NCBI GenBank assembly: GCA_007571365.1 | Contig: RKRN01000092.1 | Location: forward strand, 1 to 44,364 | Length of the DNA stretch: 44,364 nucleotides | Direction of reading: 5' to 3' | From: Candidatus Latescibacterota bacterium | GTDB taxonomy: Bacteria > Latescibacterota > UBA2968 > UBA8231 | The notes under the pieces: generated by a model | Databases searched by the model: none | Seen by the model: only the letters and a program-made list of their open reading frames with translations | What the model was told of the DNA's origin: nothing | In this document: piece by piece, positions 16,560 through 24,894 of the stretch | Layout of the letters: each line of letters begins with the position of its first letter | Position numbering within the stretch: position 1 is the stretch's first letter | Translations under genes and position numbers: made by a program

Positions 16560-18797
16560 CTATAGCCCGTTCACGGCTGCGACGAGGGCTTCAGCCGTGA
16601 TACCGAAGTGCGCCCACGTCTCCAGATGGCCTTCTGACGGGGCCGTAGTCGGGTCGGTAATGCCGATGTGCGCCGCTGGAATGCCCAAGCCACTGGCGAC
16701 GCCTGCCACCAGCCCGGCGAAACCGCGTACGCCGGTGTTGGCTGCGCCGATCAGACCATCTTCGATGGTTACCATGCCCTTGGGATAGCGGCTTACGAGG
16801 CTTTCGAGGATGCCGGCCGGCAGCGGCAACCCGTTGATTATATGCACATCCACCGCGCCTTTGAGCTGTTCGGCTACCTCGCCAGCGAGGAAAGCTGGCG
16901 CACCAAAAGCTAAGATCGCCCGCTCGGCTCCAGCGTAGGTGCGATAGGCCGTCAGCGGTTCCCAAGCGTCGCCCGCCTCCCACAGCGGCCCCGAACCGTC
17001 TTGCTTTGCGAGGATGGGTAGGGAGTCGCGCGGGATGCCGATGATGTGCCCGCCGTAGTGCGCCGCCGTATCGCAGACCGCCAAAAACGCCGCCCGCGCA
17101 TCGGCTGGCCCGTAGAAGCGATGCAGATAGGGCAAATAGCTCAAGCCGACGTTGACCCACTCCAAGCCCCAACCCGAAAAGTGATCGCGCCCGGTGCAGG
17201 CCCCCACGTGCGAGACGTGGAAGGCGACGTTGAGGCCCTCGTTGACGCCGGTGAGGTTGCGCTGATAGCGCCAGACGTCAAAGCCCTCGCGGGCAATGCC
17301 CTCGTAAAAGGCGGCAAAAGTCGAGACCACATTGAGCTGCGGTCCTAGCCCGCTCATCGCCAATCCGTCGGTGATTAGACAAGCGGCTTGCTCCTCAATG
17401 CTCATCTCGAACTGGTGATCGGCGGCTAAGAAACCGCGGGCCTTCGCCAGCTTAGTCGAGGGGTCAAGATCGCAGCTAACGACGAACATGTCGTTGGGAA
17501 AATGCGCGGCCACCGCTGCATACGCAGCCTCGGACCCGGCGCGCGGGCTTTCGCGGTCCCCGACCGCGGGTAAGCTGACCTTTTCCCGCACATCTTCGGG
17601 CAGAACCAAGTTGCGGCTACCGGGGGCAGGCCTGGCTCGAGTCTCGACTTGGCGCTTCTCGTCTTGGCGCAGCGTCGCCAAAGCCTGATTCGCCGCCGCT
17701 GTCTTTTGGAACATTGGGTTGCTCAGCACTTGCGCGGCGTCGCGGCCCTTCATGTGGCCGTCGTGATGCCCTTCGCCGCCGGGGAGCTTGTTGACCAAGA
17801 AGAGGCACTCGAGCATCGGCACTACGTCGCGGTAGCTCATTAGCGAGCCGGGGACCCAAGCGCGGGTGCTGAGATCGACGCCGTGCGCGGCGGCGAACGC
17901 CGCGACCTCGGAACCAATGCCCAAGCGTTGGCCAAAGTCGCCGAGTTGCTCGTGCGTTCCCGTGGGATAGATCAGCGCGGGCCGACCCTGCTGCGCCAGT
18001 TTGTAGCCTTCGACATAGGCTTCGTAGAGCACCGCGGCGGCGTGCAGAGACTCAATCTCGATGACTTCCACGCCCATCGCCGCGACAATCGGGCGCGGGT
18101 CTTTGTCCATAATGCCCTCGGTCGCTCCCGAAAGCTGGATGCCGTTGCGGTGCATGACGAAGGTGATGGGTGCTCGGTGGACGGCTGCGCCGTTGAAGCC
18201 GTTGAGGGCTTGGCCTGAGATGTAGCCGGCGTCGCCGCAGTGGCAAACGACCCAGCCACCTGCGCCGCACTTGGCCCGCTTGCCGAGGGCTTGACCCACA
18301 GCCACCGGGATCATCACCCCCAAGCGCCCGCCGTTGAGTTGGGTGCCGCCCGGCAGCCAAGACACGTGCCCGGGAGCGTCGAGCCCGCGGCGAAAACCCT
18401 TGACGACCAGCTCCTCGTCGATAAAGCCCAACGCCGCCAAGGCCGCGTAGTAACCCACAGAGGTGTGGGCGTGTTCGATGGTGTATTCGATGCGTTCGTA
18501 GTCGGTGACAGCCAGAGTCAGCAAGAGCGGCGGAATTAGCTCCAGCCCTCCGCCGAGATGATCCAACTCGCCGATTTCGGCCAGCGAGGCCAGCGAGCGA
18601 ATCGCGATCGCGGCCGCTTCGATCTGCAAGCCCTCTAAGGCGGCGATCTGCTCTTGGTGCAGTGCTTGCTGTTGGCCGATATCTACGGTGAGCGGCAAGA
18701 CCTCAGAATGCACTTTCTCGCCCAAGTAGCGCACGCCGCTCAACAGCTCTTTATTGCGCTGCTGCTGGCCTGCTTGCGCCGCTTCGATTCCCCGCAT
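16560..18797 (-). CDS. transketolase-like thiamine-diphosphate enzyme of unknown substrate
   Basis: A 745-residue protein with the two transketolase halves in one chain. The N-terminal half has CHCGDAGYISGQALNGFN, the place of the ThDP/Mg-binding GDG motif, here GDA; HTSVGYYAALAALG precedes it. The central domain carries the ThDP-activating glutamate in SIEEQAACLITDGLA (~490), and the C-terminal domain has VDVHIINGLPLPAG. It differs from canonical transketolase and DXS in several motifs, so the donor and acceptor are unknown. Start ATG has GGGAG 10 bases upstream. Its neighbours (2-hydroxyacid dehydrogenase, PHP hydrolase, exporter) suggest a dedicated small-molecule pathway rather than the pentose-phosphate route. 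Confidence 0.75.
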   Translation of the reverse strand: MRGIEAAQAGQQQRNKELLSGVRYLGEKVHSEVLPLTVDIGQQQALHQEQIAALEGLQIEAAAIAIRSLASLAEIGELDHLGGGLELIPPLLLTLAVTDYERIEYTIEHAHTSVGYYAALAALGFIDEELVVKGFRRGLDAPGHVSWLPGGTQLNGGRLGVMIPVAVGQALGKRAKCGAGGWVVCHCGDAGYISGQALNGFNGAAVHRAPITFVMHRNGIQLSGATEGIMDKDPRPIVAAMGVEVIEIESLHAAAVLYEAYVEGYKLAQQGRPALIYPTGTHEQLGDFGQRLGIGSEVAAFAAAHGVDLSTRAWVPGSLMSYRDVVPMLECLFLVNKLPGGEGHHDGHMKGRDAAQVLSNPMFQKTAAANQALATLRQDEKRQVETRARPAPGSRNLVLPEDVREKVSLPAVGDRESPRAGSEAAYAAVAAHFPNDMFVVSCDLDPSTKLAKARGFLAADHQFEMSIEEQAACLITDGLAMSGLGPQLNVVSTFAAFYEGIAREGFDVWRYQRNLTGVNEGLNVAFHVSHVGACTGRDHFSGWGLEWVNVGLSYLPYLHRFYGPADARAAFLAVCDTAAHYGGHIIGIPRDSLPILAKQDGSGPLWEAGDAWEPLTAYRTYAGAERAILAFGAPAFLAGEVAEQLKGAVDVHIINGLPLPAGILESLVSRYPKGMVTIEDGLIGAANTGVRGFAGLVAGVASGLGIPAAHIGITDPTTAPSEGHLETWAHFGITAEALVAAVNGL

Positions 18798-18877
18798 GTA
18801 AAACTACTCCCTAAGTGGGTATTTTCAGTTGAGTGGAAGGATTGTAACAGTATAAACCCAGCACTGAATGCGAGCAA

Positions 18878-19888
18878 TTAACGCGGCTTGAACTGCACGG
18901 CCAATTTCTCGGCCCACGCTTTGTTCGCGTCGATCGTGCGCCCGGCGTTGTGCGGCGTATGCACCACGTTGTGCCGCCCCAGCAGTGGATCGTCTAGGGG
19001 CAGCGGCTCTTGGTCCCAGACATCCGCTGCTAGGCTGAGTTGGTCAGCCAGCACTCGCCGCCGGATTGCGTCGGTATCGCATATTCTGGCTCGGGTCACC
19101 AGCACCACCAGACAGCCTTTGGGCAGCGCGTCAATGTGCTTGGCCTCGACTAAGCCGCACGTCGATTCGGTGAGCGGCACCATGGGCGCGAACACTTCAG
19201 CATCGGCGACTAGCTGCTCCAAGTGGTACTCGCGCCGCGACCCGGCCCGGTGAAAGCACGGCTCGGTGGCAAACGGATCCCAAGCTGCCACCTCGGCTCC
19301 CAGCATCGACGCGAAGCTGGCGTAGCGGCTGGCGATATTGCCGGCTCCGACGATCCGCACCCGCTTGCCGCACAGCGTACCGTTGGCAAAGGCCGGGTCG
19401 TCGCCAAACTGGTGGCCGCGCCCTCCGGGCCGACCTTGGCCCTCGGGCGGCTCGTAGTCCCAAGGTGCTTGACTGTCGATAATTTCTCGGTGCAACTGTG
19501 GAATGCGCCGCAGCCCGCACAGCGTCAAGGCCAAGCCAAATTCCGCCACGGTCTGCGACCAAAACCCCTCGCTCGGATGGTCGTACACCGCGACGCCAGC
19601 CGCGGCCAGATATTCGCTACAGCCCTCGCCTAGCCGCCGGCCATAAGACCCTTGAAAGGTCGCCTCCTGCAAGGCCGTAAAAAGTCGCAGACACGTCAGA
19701 CTCACTGGCACTCCTAGCGTGGCCAACCGCACCACGCGGCTCGGCTGTTCAACCACCTCGCCCAAGGGCCGCTCGTCGCCGTGCGCTAGGCGCACAAAGT
19801 CCGCTTCGGGCCACAGGGTGCGGAAGTGATCGGCGGCAAAGGGCCAAACTCCGTCAAAGTCTGGATGAACGACGATCAAATCGCCCAT
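18878..19888 (-). CDS. D-isomer-specific 2-hydroxyacid dehydrogenase family protein
   Basis: A ~336-residue NAD(P)-dependent dehydrogenase. The Rossmann motif is VRIVGAGNIASRYASF, followed by an acidic NAD-ribose residue in AAWDPF. The catalytic triad is present: Arg in VLVTRARICD, Glu in VWDQEPLPLDDPLL, and His in VVHTPHNAGR. It interconverts 2-oxo and 2-hydroxy acids; exact substrate unknown. I chose the ATG at 19888, which begins MGDLIVVHPDFDG and lies one base from the upstream PHP gene's stop, over an in-frame start at 19957 inside that gene. Confidence 0.85.
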   Translation of the reverse strand: MGDLIVVHPDFDGVWPFAADHFRTLWPEADFVRLAHGDERPLGEVVEQPSRVVRLATLGVPVSLTCLRLFTALQEATFQGSYGRRLGEGCSEYLAAAGVAVYDHPSEGFWSQTVAEFGLALTLCGLRRIPQLHREIIDSQAPWDYEPPEGQGRPGGRGHQFGDDPAFANGTLCGKRVRIVGAGNIASRYASFASMLGAEVAAWDPFATEPCFHRAGSRREYHLEQLVADAEVFAPMVPLTESTCGLVEAKHIDALPKGCLVVLVTRARICDTDAIRRRVLADQLSLAADVWDQEPLPLDDPLLGRHNVVHTPHNAGRTIDANKAWAEKLAVQFKPR

Positions 19889-19889
19889 G

Positions 19890-20771
19890 TCATTCGCCTT
19901 CCGCGCAAAAAAACGGCTGCGTCCACGCAAACGCCTCGCCGGCCCCCCAACACTCAAAGCGCACGTATCCCGCCCGCGCCGGCACTTCTACTTCAATTTC
20001 CCGCCCATCGGCCACGGCTATCCGCTTCGCGCCGGCGCACAAGGCCACGATCCGCGCCGCATTCTCGGTCTCAAGCCAAATCCGATTTCCCTCAACTTGG
20101 ATCTGGCTGATAACGACTCCTGTCGAGGCGTAAAAGCGACCGACGCGCAGGGCTTCCACCACGCCGCTAGCCGTCTCCTCCTCCACGTAGGCCACGTTCC
20201 ACCCCAACCCCACATCGCCCTTGGCCGCGTGGCTGTCGTCGTTGGCAAACCCCCACAGGCGTCTTCCCGCACTCAGCAGCATGTCCCAGCGATTCGTCGC
20301 GTAGGGGCTACCCTCCAAGCGGCTGATCACGCCGTTGTAGATCTCTAAGCCCACGTAGCTTTTGCAGGCCTGCAAAAGCTCCTGCGGACAGTGATTGAAA
20401 TGGCCGCGCCAGTTGGGGTGATTGAAAAGGACGAACCCTCCGCCCGCTTCGTCGACCTCGTCGATTACCTGTTGTCGGTCTACATGGGGTGCGACCCACG
20501 CCGTGGCCCCGACGTGCAAAACGTGCGGGCCGTTGGCTGTAATTTCGTTGCCCGGCACCAAAATCATCCCTTGGGCGTCGTATTGCTCGTAGTCCTCTAA
20601 GGATGTGTGGATGTCGTGATCAGAGATCGCCAAGAAGCCGTAGCCGCGGCCGGCATAGTCGTCAATTACCGCTTGGTGGTCGCGCTCGCCATCGCTGGCA
20701 GTGGTGTGCGCGTGCAGGTTGCCGACTAGCCAGCGTCCGCCGCGCAAATTCTGATAGGGATGTTCGATCAT
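19890..20771 (-). CDS. PHP-domain (CehA/McbA-like) metallohydrolase
   Basis: A 293-residue PHP-fold protein: GNLHAHTTASDGERD (first metal-binding HxH), FLAISDHDIHTS, NEITANGPHVLHVGA, FNHPNWRGHFN and FANDDSHAAKGD with the expected His/Asp ligands. Such proteins hydrolyse phosphoester or other bonds with bound metals. No helicase or polymerase part is attached. It heads the minus-strand operon that runs through the hydroxyacid dehydrogenase, transketolase-like enzyme, cyclophilin and EamA transporter. The ATG has AAGGAGAAA 6 bases upstream. Substrate is unknown. Confidence 0.85.
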   Translation of the reverse strand: MIEHPYQNLRGGRWLVGNLHAHTTASDGERDHQAVIDDYAGRGYGFLAISDHDIHTSLEDYEQYDAQGMILVPGNEITANGPHVLHVGATAWVAPHVDRQQVIDEVDEAGGGFVLFNHPNWRGHFNHCPQELLQACKSYVGLEIYNGVISRLEGSPYATNRWDMLLSAGRRLWGFANDDSHAAKGDVGLGWNVAYVEEETASGVVEALRVGRFYASTGVVISQIQVEGNRIWLETENAARIVALCAGAKRIAVADGREIEVEVPARAGYVRFECWGAGEAFAWTQPFFCAEGE

Positions 20772-20896
20772 GGGTTTCTCCTTGGTTGGAAAGCGGCCTC
20801 AAAATACGGGAGCATCCTGCAGGCGACAAGGGAAGCGGAGTTGACGCGGAAAGTACGTGGCCCTTTAATACAGACCCGTACAGCAACAAATTTTAA

Positions 20897-21018
20897 GAAC
20901 CCATACTGATGTTACGCCCCTTGTGGTTGTCCTTTTTGAGATCCCGCTGGCTGAACGCGCCGTGTAGTTGGCATCCACAAGGGACGCCTCGACATAGAGT
21001 AACGTCAGGAACCCATAC
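20897..21018. mobile_element. candidate MITE-like element with 10-base direct repeats
   Basis: Identical 10-base direct repeats GAACCCATAC (20897-20906 and 21009-21018) flank a ~102-base segment that starts TGATGTTAC and ends GTAACGTCA (8/9 inverted), as expected for a small transposon-like insertion with target duplication. Further in, CCCTTGTGG (20918-20926) and CCACAAGGG (20975-20983) are a perfect 9-base inverted pair. No transposase is present. The terminal decamer GTAACGTCAG recurs at 24258-24267, without a recognisable partner end. Confidence 0.5.
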
Positions 21019-21045
21019 ATAATTAAAATTCGCCATAGGTTCCCG

Positions 21046-22200
21046 ATGAAAATCACCGATATCCGTACGCTCTCACTATCGCGCCCCCACGAACCCGAAC
21101 GCCAGTGGTACAGTGCCACCTTCCACGTGCCCAAGGCCGACTGCTCAATTTGCATCATCGAAACCGACGAGGGCTTGCAGGGCATCGCCGAGCCTTGCGC
21201 GTACGGCGTACCGCCCACTATCGCCGCTCGCATCGAAGAGCTCAAGCCCAGTCTCATCGGCCGCGACCCCCGCGACAAAGACCTGACGCCGCACAACGAA
21301 GCCGTGCGCACCAACGACATTGCCAACGCCGGCCTCAACTGCGCGCTGTGGGATCTGCACGGCAAGATCGCCGGCAAACCCACCGCCGAGCTGCTCTGTA
21401 CATCCGGGCAAGCCCCCCGGCACCGCCTCCGCCTCTACGCTTCTTCGGGCGTGTGCTACGACTGGGACGATCATCCCGAATCCGTCGTCGAAGAGGCCAT
21501 CGGCTACGCTGAAGAAGGTTTTACCGCCTACAAGATGCGCCTGGGCACCCACTGGGCTTGGTCGGGCGTCACCGTCAATCGCTTTCTCAAAATAGCGCAC
21601 CAAGTCCACGAAGCCGTGGGGACGCGCATGGACCTAGCCCTCGACGGCAATTGTCGTCTCTCCATGGAGGAAGCACGGCCCATTGCCGCGGCCCTTGACG
21701 AGATGGGCTGGGCTTGGTTTGAAGAGCCGGTTGAGCGCGTGCCCGCAGACTACGCCCGGCTCAACGAGGCCGTCTCCATCCCCATCACCGGCGGCGAGCC
21801 TTTTACCACGTGGGCGCAGTTTGAGCCTTTTATGGAAGCGGGGGGCTTCGGCATCGTCCAACCCGACGCTGGCGTCTGCGGCATCGACCTCTGCCTAGAG
21901 GTCGGCCACAAAGCCCACTCTGAGTACGGCGGCATACCCCTGATCCCGCACAACTGGCACAATGGCCTGATGACCATGGCCAACGCCCACATGGTTGCGG
22001 CACTGCCCGACCCGCGCCTCGTCGAGCTAAACATGAAGCAGGGGCCGCTACAGTGGGAGATTCTGCGGGAGAAGCCGCTTATTGAAGACGGCCACCTGAC
22101 GCTGCCCGACGCCCCGGGCTTCGGCGTCGAACTAGCCGACGACCTCGAAGCGCGCTTCCCGTACATCGAAGGCTCTTGGGGCAACCCCGTCCAGCGCTGA
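21046..22200 (+). CDS. mandelate racemase/muconate lactonizing enzyme (enolase superfamily) protein
   Basis: A 384-residue enolase-superfamily enzyme. Mg ligands: D in LALDGNCRLS (~199), E in WAWFEEPV (~226) and E in ITGGEPF (~251). The base on the second barrel strand reads YKMR (K~163, R~165), i.e. K-x-R rather than the usual K-x-K, and a His sits in PHNWHNG (~302). These enzymes abstract the proton next to a carboxylate, often to dehydrate sugar acids; the exact subgroup is not clear from the motifs. It lies 6 bases upstream of a PhyH gene and is probably the first gene of a three-gene operon with PhyH and RmlA. Confidence 0.85.
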   Translation: MKITDIRTLSLSRPHEPERQWYSATFHVPKADCSICIIETDEGLQGIAEPCAYGVPPTIAARIEELKPSLIGRDPRDKDLTPHNEAVRTNDIANAGLNCALWDLHGKIAGKPTAELLCTSGQAPRHRLRLYASSGVCYDWDDHPESVVEEAIGYAEEGFTAYKMRLGTHWAWSGVTVNRFLKIAHQVHEAVGTRMDLALDGNCRLSMEEARPIAAALDEMGWAWFEEPVERVPADYARLNEAVSIPITGGEPFTTWAQFEPFMEAGGFGIVQPDAGVCGIDLCLEVGHKAHSEYGGIPLIPHNWHNGLMTMANAHMVAALPDPRLVELNMKQGPLQWEILREKPLIEDGHLTLPDAPGFGVELADDLEARFPYIEGSWGNPVQR

Positions 22201-22206
22201 AGATTT

Positions 22207-23049
22207 ATGGTCACCGACCTCGAAAATTATCTCTTCGACCTGCGCGGCTACCTGCACTTAGCGGGGGCTCTTACCGCCGCCGAAGTCAAAGACCTCAACG
22301 ACTGCCTCGACGCCATCCCGCCGCTGGTGCCGGGCGACTGGTACGGCCACGTCCACGCCCATACCTATGGCACGATTGACGGGCTCAACTTGCAGCAGAT
22401 CTACGAGGCCGGCGAGCCTTTTGAGCGGATGATTGACCATCCTGCTTGGATCGAAAAAGTCAAGCACTTCGTCGGCGGCGAGGGCACGTTCGACTACGCC
22501 CACGGGCCGCTGTTCATCGACGAAAACTTTGCCAACTTCCGCCTGCCCGGGGAGGCCATCGGCCTGCACTCTGGCGGCTATCCGCCCATCATGCGCAACC
22601 AATTCCGCTACCACGGCGGGCGTTACATGTGCGGCCAGATCAACATCCTCGTCGCGCTCACGGACATCGGCCCGGGCGACGGCGGCACCATGCTGATCCC
22701 CGGCAGCCACAAGTCCAACTTCGCGCATCCCGACTTAGACCGGCATCGCATGAAGCCCGAAGGGGCCACGGTTGAAGGCATCGCCGGCGCGGTCGAGTGC
22801 CAGATGACCAAGGGCGATGCTCTGCTCTTCGTCGACGGCCTCTCGCACGGCTCGGCCCGGCGCCAAAACGAGGGCACGCGCCGGATTTTCGTCTATCGCT
22901 ACGGCCCTTCTTGGGGCAACTTCCGCCACGGCTACCATCCCTCGGACGAGCTGTTGGCGCGCCTAACGCCCGAGCGGCGGCAGATCGTCTGGCCGCAGAG
23001 GCCCCGCCCCCAAGGGCCGCAAAAAAAGGCTACTGAGTACATCCCATGA
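22207..23049 (+). CDS. phytanoyl-CoA dioxygenase (PhyH) family protein 2
   Basis: A 280-residue PhyH-type Fe(II)/2-oxoglutarate oxygenase. Jelly-roll segments seen are IGLHSGGYPP, GDGGTMLIPGSHKSNF, and VDGLSHGSARRQNEGTRR, with the distal His and 2-oxoglutarate-binding Arg in the last. The expected H-x-D is less clear: LHSGG shows H followed by S-G rather than D, so iron binding may differ. Its stop overlaps the rmlA start as ATGA. No strong ribosome site precedes the ATG at 22207; coupling to the upstream enzyme is likely. Substrate unknown, but context implies a sugar- or sugar-acid-type pathway. Confidence 0.75.
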   Translation: MVTDLENYLFDLRGYLHLAGALTAAEVKDLNDCLDAIPPLVPGDWYGHVHAHTYGTIDGLNLQQIYEAGEPFERMIDHPAWIEKVKHFVGGEGTFDYAHGPLFIDENFANFRLPGEAIGLHSGGYPPIMRNQFRYHGGRYMCGQINILVALTDIGPGDGGTMLIPGSHKSNFAHPDLDRHRMKPEGATVEGIAGAVECQMTKGDALLFVDGLSHGSARRQNEGTRRIFVYRYGPSWGNFRHGYHPSDELLARLTPERRQIVWPQRPRPQGPQKKATEYIP

Positions 23050-23927
23050 AGGGCATCATCCTCGCCGGCGGCCAAGGCACGCGCCTCTATCCTTTGACCG
23101 TATCGGTCTCCAAGCAGATCCTGCCAGTCTTCGACAAGCCGATGATTTACTACCCGCTCTCAGTGCTCATGCTGGCCGACATCCGCGAGGTTCTCATCAT
23201 CTCCAGCCCGGAGCACATCGACCTCTATCGCCAACTCTTCGGCGCCGGCGAGCGGCTGGGGCTGAGCATTAAATACGCGGTCCAAGACCGGCCGGCCGGC
23301 GTGGCCCACGCCTTTGTCGTGGGGGCCGACTTTGCTGGGCATGACCCCTGTGCCTTGATATTCGGCGACAACTTCCTCTACGGGCACGGCCTGACGGCGA
23401 TCCTACAGCGCGCCAGCCAACTACGAAGGGGGGGGTTGGTTTTTGCGTACTACGTGAGCGATCCCACGCGCTACGGAGTCGTCGAATTCGACGCCGCGGG
23501 CAGTGCCATCAGCATTGAAGAGAAGCCGCAAAACCCCAAGTCCAACTACGCGATCATCGGCCTTTACTTTTACGACGGGGAGGTCGTCGACATCGTCCGC
23601 GGGCTCAAACCCTCGGCCCGCGGCGAGCTGGAAATTACTGATGTCAACAACGAGTATCTGCGCCGCCGCCAGCTCCGGGTCGAGGTGTTGGGGCGGGGCT
23701 TTGCTTGGCTCGACACCGGCACCCACGAGAGCCTGCTAGAGGCCAGCGACTTCGTCCAAACCATTGAGCATCGGCAGGGGCTCAAAGTGGGCTGCGTCGA
23801 GGAAATAGCGTACCGCAAGGGCTACATTGGCGCGGAACAGCTCCTCCGCATCGCCAATTATTCCACCGACAATGCGTATTGCCTCTATCTGAAGCACCTC
23901 GTCGAACAGTCCGGGCCGACGTTTTAG
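23046..23927 (+). CDS. rmlA: glucose-1-phosphate thymidylyltransferase
   Basis: A 293-residue RmlA/RfbA: KGIILAGGQGTRLYPLTVSV (nucleotide-binding GGxGTRLxPxT), SKQILPVFDKPMIYYPLSVL, DRPAGVAHAFVVGADF and GDNFLYGHGL, then ELEITDVNNEYLRRRQLRVE, all typical. It makes dTDP-glucose from dTTP and glucose-1-phosphate, the first step toward dTDP-rhamnose and other deoxysugars. The usual partners rmlB, C and D are not in the window. Its start overlaps the PhyH stop (ATGA), so it is translated with the upstream oxygenase. Confidence 0.92.
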   Translation: MKGIILAGGQGTRLYPLTVSVSKQILPVFDKPMIYYPLSVLMLADIREVLIISSPEHIDLYRQLFGAGERLGLSIKYAVQDRPAGVAHAFVVGADFAGHDPCALIFGDNFLYGHGLTAILQRASQLRRGGLVFAYYVSDPTRYGVVEFDAAGSAISIEEKPQNPKSNYAIIGLYFYDGEVVDIVRGLKPSARGELEITDVNNEYLRRRQLRVEVLGRGFAWLDTGTHESLLEASDFVQTIEHRQGLKVGCVEEIAYRKGYIGAEQLLRIANYSTDNAYCLYLKHLVEQSGPTF

Positions 23928-24299
23928 TGCCTTTTGTTTCGTATGGGCAAATTCAAAGTGCTCGTGCTGTTTGTGGCGCGGCGGGATCAGCCTGAGCAAC
24001 AGGCTTGCGGAGAGCAGCGATTTATTGGCTATTCAGATATATACCTTATATTAAATCCAATGGTGTTCCTACTAGTTTCCTCGCGCAAAGACGGCCAAGA
24101 GTGGGCCGGTTATAAACAGCGATCAGCGCACTTTGGGACCGCTCTAGGCCGTCTTGCCTTGAGGGCATGGTGGGGCACCACCACCGCCGCTCGCACCGCC
24201 CTCAGCCGTAGCTTCCTTCGCAAGGGGATGGACAACTAGACCAGAACATGAATACGCGTAACGTCAGCTAAGTAGATAGGTAAGCTAAACTCGCTGGCC
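23928..24299. other. non-coding, structured intergenic region
   Basis: No convincing gene. Three inverted repeats are visible: AGCCTG/CAGGCT (23989-23994 / 24000-24005, 5-base loop), AAGACGGCC/GGCCGTCTT (24088-24096 / 24147-24155), and TGAGGGC/GCCCTCA (24160-24166 / 24198-24204). The first could end rmlA transcription, though no T-run follows. The other two could fold into a structured RNA or mark an old insertion. GTAACGTCAG at 24258-24267 matches an end of the MITE-like element at 20.9 kb. A 101-codon open frame here (23934-24239) has no recognisable family and is probably chance. Confidence 0.45.
24088..24155. repeat. perfect 9-base inverted repeat, possible stem-loop RNA
   Basis: AAGACGGCC at 24088-24096 pairs perfectly with GGCCGTCTT at 24147-24155 around a 50-base insert. 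A further hairpin (24160-24204) begins four bases later. It lies upstream of the truncated SDH protease gene and the OadGBA operon. Confidence 0.5.
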
Positions 24300-24587
24300 A
24301 TGAGACCCCTCGACGAATACATAAGACAACAACTCAATGACCATGCCGCCAGAATAGGCAAGGTTCTCAATGCCGATGTGATGGCAATCGCCAGTCCAAT
24401 TCTACCAGGCCTAGAAGTACGGGTTCGCCATGCAGTAGAACTGATTTCTCAACGTAACACTACTTTGGCAATTGTCCTCGAAACCAACGGTGGTATAGTT
24501 GAGGTCGTTGAGCGAATGGTTGACACTATTCGGAACTATTACGACGAGGTTGTCTTCATAGTTCCGAATAGAGCAATCGGAGTTTGA
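24300..24587 (+). pseudogene. N-terminal fragment of SDH-family (Clp-fold) serine protease
   Basis: Ninety-five residues match the N-terminal part of SDH-family ClpP/SppA-fold proteases: SPILPGLEVRVRHAVELIS, IVLETNGGIVEVVERMVDTI, NYYDEVVFIVPNRA. In intact relatives the nucleophile serine follows at once in NRAMSAGT; here the frame reads NRAIGV and stops. The catalytic serine and the C-terminal two thirds (usually another ~170 residues or more) are absent, and the next 88 bases do not contain them in any frame. It is therefore a truncated, non-functional gene. Small hairpins (GGCC/GGCC and TCCTCC/GGAGGA) lie at the break, 24596-24629. Confidence 0.7.
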
Positions 24588-24675
24588 CCTTCTTCGGCCC
24601 TTATAGGCCAATCCTCCTACAAGGGGAGGACACGGCTAAAATCAAGCTGAACGCCCTAAGCTACGGATAAATGTC

Positions 24676-24867
24676 ATGGCCAAACAGACCAGCAAACCTC
24701 TAGAAAAAGCCGAGATTCTTAAGATCAACCCGAAAGTTGATCCCGTCCTAGTGGAGCAGCACGAGAAGCTATATTCCGAATTGCATCGGCTAGGTTTAAA
24801 TACTAGGCCCAAGTTCAATCTCAAGCCGCCACTAGGCGGGGATCGCCTGAGCCTCTTCAACGAATAG
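24676..24867 (+). CDS. small conserved protein, probable companion of SDH-family protease
   Basis: A 63-residue charged protein ending RPKFNLKPPLGGDRLSLFNE. The layout ILKINPKVDP...L..L.RLG....PKFNL.PPLGGDR resembles a small protein I associate with SDH-family protease loci, and it follows the truncated protease fragment here. The frame looks intact but the ribosome site is poor. Function unknown. The remaining gene could be a left-over of the broken pair. Confidence 0.55.
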   Translation: MAKQTSKPLEKAEILKINPKVDPVLVEQHEKLYSELHRLGLNTRPKFNLKPPLGGDRLSLFNE

Positions 24868-24894
24868 ACTACGCCGTCACTTAGATATGAAGAC

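Noticed and set aside
20865-21383. 172-codon minus-strand frame overlapping the enolase-superfamily gene
   Set aside because: Antisense to a clear gene for most of its length; the part outside overlaps the MITE-like element and shows no transposase motif.
23934-24239. 101-codon open frame downstream of rmlA
   Set aside because: No domain resemblance, no ribosome site and it crosses several inverted repeats; better explained as chance in a GC-rich sequence.
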